A DNA stretch of 7,507 nucleotides from an uncultured Selenomonadales bacterium. Its GTDB lineage: Bacteria; Bacillota; Negativicutes; Selenomonadales; Selenomonadaceae. Both the position numbers and the translations under genes were made by a program. The notes under the pieces were generated by a model that saw nothing but the letters and a program-made list of their open reading frames with translations, made no database searches and was not told the DNA's origin. Location of the stretch: positions 1 through 7,507 of the forward strand of contig CAMVAG010000107.1 of NCBI GenBank assembly GCA_947165405.1. Direction: 5' to 3'. Positions 5,034 through 7,507 of the stretch are shown here, piece after piece; positions within the stretch are counted from its first letter, which is position 1; each line of letters starts with the position of its first letter.

Positions 5034-5819
5034 TCACGTGTAGGAGCCGACGGTGTAGCCGCCGTCCACGAAAAAATTTTGACCGGTTATCCAAGCCGCT
5101 CTGTCACTCAACAAAAATAAAATCATGCCCGCAACGTCACGAGCCGTGCCGACGCCCAACAGGTGCCGCGAAATAATTTCCTCGCTTGCCGCCGCCGCAT
5201 ACATTTCGTTTTGCATCATTTCCGTTTTGACAAGCGCGGGTGCCACCGAATTTATCCTGTGCTTGTTGCGAATTATTTCTGCCGCGAAAGATTTTACCGC
5301 CGCTTGAACCGCCGCTTTTGCCGCCGAATACGCGAACAAACTTTTTCCGCTGAACTCACCTGCTATCGAACTCATCAGCACGAACGACGCGCCGCCGTCA
5401 GAAAATTTTTTTCGTGTTGCACTTTGAACGAAATTAACCGCGCCCCAAAAACTCGTGTCGAAAATTTTATGGGCAAGAGCTTCGTCGAAAGAATTAAGCG
5501 GCGTCAAACCCCAAATGCCCGCCGTATAAACTCCGCCGTTGATTCTGCCGACCACGCTCGTGAAGTTGTCCAAAACCTCCGCCCAATCTTCGGGCGTCGC
5601 AGTAAGCACATCAAGTTGTTCGGTAAAAATTCGCGGAGGATGTTTCACGAGACTCAACGGCGAATTTTTTTTGAGCTCGGCGAGGCGTTCCAAGTTCCTG
5701 CCGATAGCCAAGACGTTCGCGCCGCTGTGTGAAAGTTCAATCGCCGCTTGACGACCGATACCCGACGACGCACCGACCACCACAAAATTTTTTCCTTTAA
5801 AATCAAAAGTCACACTCAA
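5034..5819 (-). CDS. SDR-family NAD(P)-dependent oxidoreductase
   Basis: 261 residues, the size of classical short-chain dehydrogenases/reductases. The cofactor loop is GASSGIG (16-22). The active site has Ser151 (LMSSIAG), Tyr164 and Lys168 (YSAAK). The C-terminus ITGQNFFVDGGYT is typical of FabG-like reductases. Two positions deviate: the usual NNAG is YTAG (98-101), and the Asn of the catalytic tetrad appears as Ser123 in DTSFWG. The start is TTG at 5819, nine bases after AGGAG (5829-5833); an in-frame GTG two codons on is less well placed. It is the last gene of the minus-strand operon after the ACP and the UxaA-family gene. A ketone/alcohol interconversion on a sugar-acid or carrier-bound substrate is plausible, but the substrate cannot be read. 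Confidence 0.92.
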   Translation of the reverse strand: MSVTFDFKGKNFVVVGASSGIGRQAAIELSHSGANVLAIGRNLERLAELKKNSPLSLVKHPPRIFTEQLDVLTATPEDWAEVLDNFTSVVGRINGGVYTAGIWGLTPLNSFDEALAHKIFDTSFWGAVNFVQSATRKKFSDGGASFVLMSSIAGEFSGKSLFAYSAAKAAVQAAVKSFAAEIIRNKHRINSVAPALVKTEMMQNEMYAAAASEEIISRHLLGVGTARDVAGMILFLLSDRAAWITGQNFFVDGGYTVGSYT

Positions 5820-5826
5820 ATTTTTT

Positions 5827-5834
5827 CTCTCCTA
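5827..5834 (-). promoter_or_regulatory. Ribosome binding site of the SDR gene overlapping the dehydratase stop
   Basis: On the minus strand TAGGAGAG contains the dehydratase stop codon (TAG, 5834-5832) as its first three bases. It supports the TTG start at 5819 and implies that the two genes are translated together. Confidence 0.8.
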
Positions 5835-7349
5835 AATGAATCGGCAGACGTGGTCAACAGCGATATCCGAAAAGCCGTAAGCTTCAGCCTTCGTGAGCCG
5901 CCCGTTGCAAACGTCGTGAATTTTTTTCAAAAGCAAATCGCCCGCATTGCTTATCGTCAAATCGCCGGCGATAATCCCGCTCAAGTCAACGTCGATATTG
6001 TCTTCCATCCAAGAAAAAGTTTGGGCGTTGGCAGTGACTTTGAGCACGGGAACAATCGCGTTGCCGGTCGGGGTGCCTCGTCCCGTCGTGAAGATAATCG
6101 CGTTGCAACCGGCAGCAACCATCGAAGTCACGGAGGAAATATCGTAGCCCGCCGTGTCCATGACGATTGCCCCGCGTTTAGTGGGACGTTCTGCTTGATT
6201 GAGAACCTCGACAATCGGACGCGTGCCGCCCTTTTTGATACAACCCAAACTTTTTTCGTCGATAGTCGACAGCCCGCCGAATTTATTTCCGGGTGTCGGT
6301 TGACCGGCTCGACAATCTTGACCCGCCGCTTTCAAGTGAGCTTCGTAATCAGCGCAAATTTTTATGATTCGGTTGTGAAGTTCGGGAGTCGCCGCCCGTT
6401 TTGCCAAAACATGTTCGCCGCCAATCCACTCAATCGATTCGCTCATCAAAGTCGACGCGCCCAAGTCAATCAATTTGTCACTCAAATTGCCGACCGCAGG
6501 ATTCGAGGCAATGCCGCTTGTCGCATCGGAGCCGCCGCACTCAATGCCCATGAGCAATTCGGAAATGTCGCAGAGTTCTTTTTGTTGAAGAGCCGCTTCC
6601 GCCGCCAAGTCCCGCGCAGCACGAACAGCCTTTTCAATCGTCTTGAGTGTGCCGCCTTCCTCTTGAATGCCGAAAGAAATTACGGGCTTGCTTGTCATGG
6701 ATTTTATCTTGTCGCGCAGTTTGGCATGAGGCACCGTCTCGCAACCCAAGCCGATAATCACGACGCCGAAGACGTTGGGATTGCACGCGAAGCCCGTCAA
6801 AATTTTTTGCGATAAATCGGTGTTGGCTTGAACGTCCGAGCAGCCCGTGTTGAAAATTATGTTGACCGCGCCGCGCACTTGGCTTGCAACAATTCTGGCC
6901 GTCTCACTTCCGCAAGCACACGTCGGCAAAATCAAAACGTGATTGCGAATGCCCGCACGACCTTCCGCCCGCTTGTATCCGTAAAACTGCAATGCGTAAT
7001 TCGTAATTCGTAATGCGCAATTAAAATCAAATTCATTACGCATTACGCATTGCGCATTCCTAATTGCTTTCATCTCGCTTGCATAGTCTCGCGGCACGCT
7101 GAAAATATTTTTATCGGAAACCCAACCGCCCGCCGCAATGTCTTTCGACGCCTCGCCGATAATTTCTCCGTACTTGAAAATTTTTTCGCCGCAAGAAATT
7201 TTTTTCAGCGCGACCTTGTGCCAAATCGGAACGTCCTCGACGCAAACAATTTCTCCGCCGCCGAGAATTTTAATCGTATCGCCCGCCGCAGCTTTGGAAG
7301 TGCAGGTGGCGACGTTGTCTTTTTCGTCAAGCAAAATCGCGTTCGTCAT
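5832..7349 (-). CDS. UxaA-family (altronate/galactarate dehydratase-like) hydro-lyase
   Basis: 505 residues against 495 for E. coli UxaA. An N-terminal SAF domain (about 1-75, with IWHKVALKKI and IFKYGEIIGEA) is joined to the large catalytic domain, which starts at YGYKRAEGRAGIRNHVLILPT (123-143). Conserved blocks are NTGCS (Cys170), GLGCE (Cys203), GIECGGSDATSGI (Cys271), TPGNKFGGLSTIDEKSLGC (Cys370) and the glycine-rich TTGRGTPTG (421-429). The family removes water from aldonic or aldaric acids such as altronate and galactarate, mostly with iron; a relative (SuyAB) cleaves sulfolactate. Residues about 95-121 (RNAQCVMRNE ... CALRITNYALQ) are encoded by a palindromic repeat inserted in the inter-domain linker without breaking the frame. 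The ATG at 7349 overlaps the stop of an upstream acyl carrier protein gene. The substrate is uncertain, so no symbol is given. Confidence 0.9.
   Translation of the reverse strand: MTNAILLDEKDNVATCTSKAAAGDTIKILGGGEIVCVEDVPIWHKVALKKISCGEKIFKYGEIIGEASKDIAAGGWVSDKNIFSVPRDYASEMKAIRNAQCVMRNEFDFNCALRITNYALQFYGYKRAEGRAGIRNHVLILPTCACGSETARIVASQVRGAVNIIFNTGCSDVQANTDLSQKILTGFACNPNVFGVVIIGLGCETVPHAKLRDKIKSMTSKPVISFGIQEEGGTLKTIEKAVRAARDLAAEAALQQKELCDISELLMGIECGGSDATSGIASNPAVGNLSDKLIDLGASTLMSESIEWIGGEHVLAKRAATPELHNRIIKICADYEAHLKAAGQDCRAGQPTPGNKFGGLSTIDEKSLGCIKKGGTRPIVEVLNQAERPTKRGAIVMDTAGYDISSVTSMVAAGCNAIIFTTGRGTPTGNAIVPVLKVTANAQTFSWMEDNIDVDLSGIIAGDLTISNAGDLLLKKIHDVCNGRLTKAEAYGFSDIAVDHVCRFI
6989..7067 (-). 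repeat. Palindromic heptamer repeat element within the dehydratase coding sequence
   Basis: A 79-bp imperfect inverted repeat with outer ends GCAAT and ATTGC. On the minus strand the first arm is built of units AATTAGG, AATGCGC, AATGCGT, AATGCGT. A short AT-rich centre follows, then ACGAATT, ACGAATT and ACGCATT in the opposite sense. It encodes about 25 residues of the linker between the SAF and catalytic domains. The unit type is the same as in the yidD-yidC tract. The second arm has no stops in any frame; the first arm avoids its one in-frame TAA by a C in the second unit (CAA). Confidence 0.85.
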
Positions 7350-7507
7350 GACGCCTCACCCGTTGCCAGCTTGAATAAATCTTCGACGGTCTGCGCGGAT
7401 TTAATTTGTTCGGGCAAGAGCCGCCGATTGAGTTTTGAATCGCAGAAAGAATAAAACGACACCATGCTCAACGAATCCCAAGCCTCAACGTCCGCGAGCT
7501 TCGTCGA
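7346..7507 (-). CDS. Acyl carrier protein-like protein, C-terminal part (N-terminus beyond the window)
   Basis: The minus-strand frame is open from the window edge to a TGA at 7348-7346 and gives 53 residues. The visible part has the layout of the second half of a carrier-protein domain: DVEAWDSLSMVSFYS with the DSL serine (codon 7474-7472) that would carry 4'-phosphopantetheine, then a helix, then LLPEQIKSAQTVEDLFKLA, corresponding to the usual IPPEDLxxxxTVGDLVxLV. The missing part would be about 25-35 residues if it is a stand-alone carrier protein; it could also be the end of a larger enzyme. ATGA overlap with the dehydratase start (7349) shows tight coupling. The WDSL form, rather than the DSLDTVEL of fatty-acid ACP, points to a specialised pathway. 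Which acyl or aminoacyl group it carries cannot be told from this fragment. Confidence 0.72.
   Translation of the reverse strand, partial: STKLADVEAWDSLSMVSFYSFCDSKLNRRLLPEQIKSAQTVEDLFKLATGEAS

Noticed and set aside
5041..5077. GACGG/CCGTC inverted repeat near the end of the SDR gene as a terminator
   Set aside because: It is inside the coding sequence and has no T-run on either strand next to the stem.
5748..6815. A 355-codon open frame on the plus strand
   Set aside because: It lies opposite the UxaA-family gene, which has clear family motifs. The translation is rich in Arg, Asn and Phe, without recognisable domains, as expected for an antisense shadow of a biased gene.
6989..7067. CRISPR-like or attachment-site reading of the repeat
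   Set aside because: Units are 7 bases with no unique spacers between them, and no integrase or cas gene is present.

Overview
The window reads as ordinary chromosomal DNA of an anaerobic Firmicute. The best guess is a Negativicutes/Selenomonadales-like lineage. This rests on the 44-residue L34 (begins MKRTFQPNTHWRKKTHGF), a short YidC without the Gram-negative periplasmic domain, a Jag/KhpB protein and a TmcAL homologue. Taxonomy below class level cannot be read from the sequence. Non-ATG starts are frequent: rpmH, yidC and the SDR gene start with TTG and rnpA with GTG, each behind a clear Shine-Dalgarno.

Layout. (1) Positions 3-557 (+) hold the 3' part of a BspA-type leucine-rich-repeat protein, cut by the window edge. 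It is followed after one base by tmcAL (559-1767, +). (2) A perfect-consensus promoter (TTGACA, 17 bp, TATAAT) overlaps the tmcAL stop and drives the conserved block rpmH-rnpA-yidD-yidC-jag (1828-4096, +). A hairpin plus T-run lies between rpmH and rnpA, and a strong terminator follows jag. The block makes L34, the RNase P protein, the two membrane-insertion factors and an RNA-binding protein. It is usually found beside dnaA/oriC and upstream of mnmE/mnmG; neither neighbour is here. (3) A 260-bp gap contains TTTAC direct repeats at 13-bp period and a good promoter, leading into a DUF47 (PhoU-like) gene (4359-5015, +). (4) Convergent to it on the minus strand is a tightly packed operon: the C-terminal end of an acyl carrier protein (7507-7346), a full-length UxaA-family dehydratase (7349-5832) overlapping it by 4 bases, and an SDR oxidoreductase (5819-5034) whose ribosome binding site overlaps the dehydratase stop codon.

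The features most worth a second look are repeats and the minus-strand operon. A heptamer repeat family (AATTAGG/AATGCGT type) occurs twice. Between yidD and yidC it could form a hairpin that competes with one sequestering the yidC ribosome binding site. Inside the dehydratase gene, a palindromic 79-bp copy is read in frame as about 25 extra residues in the linker between the two domains, much like Rickettsia palindromic elements. The ACP-UxaA-SDR combination hints at chemistry on a carrier-bound or sugar-acid substrate rather than plain hexuronate catabolism, but the rest of that operon lies beyond the right edge.
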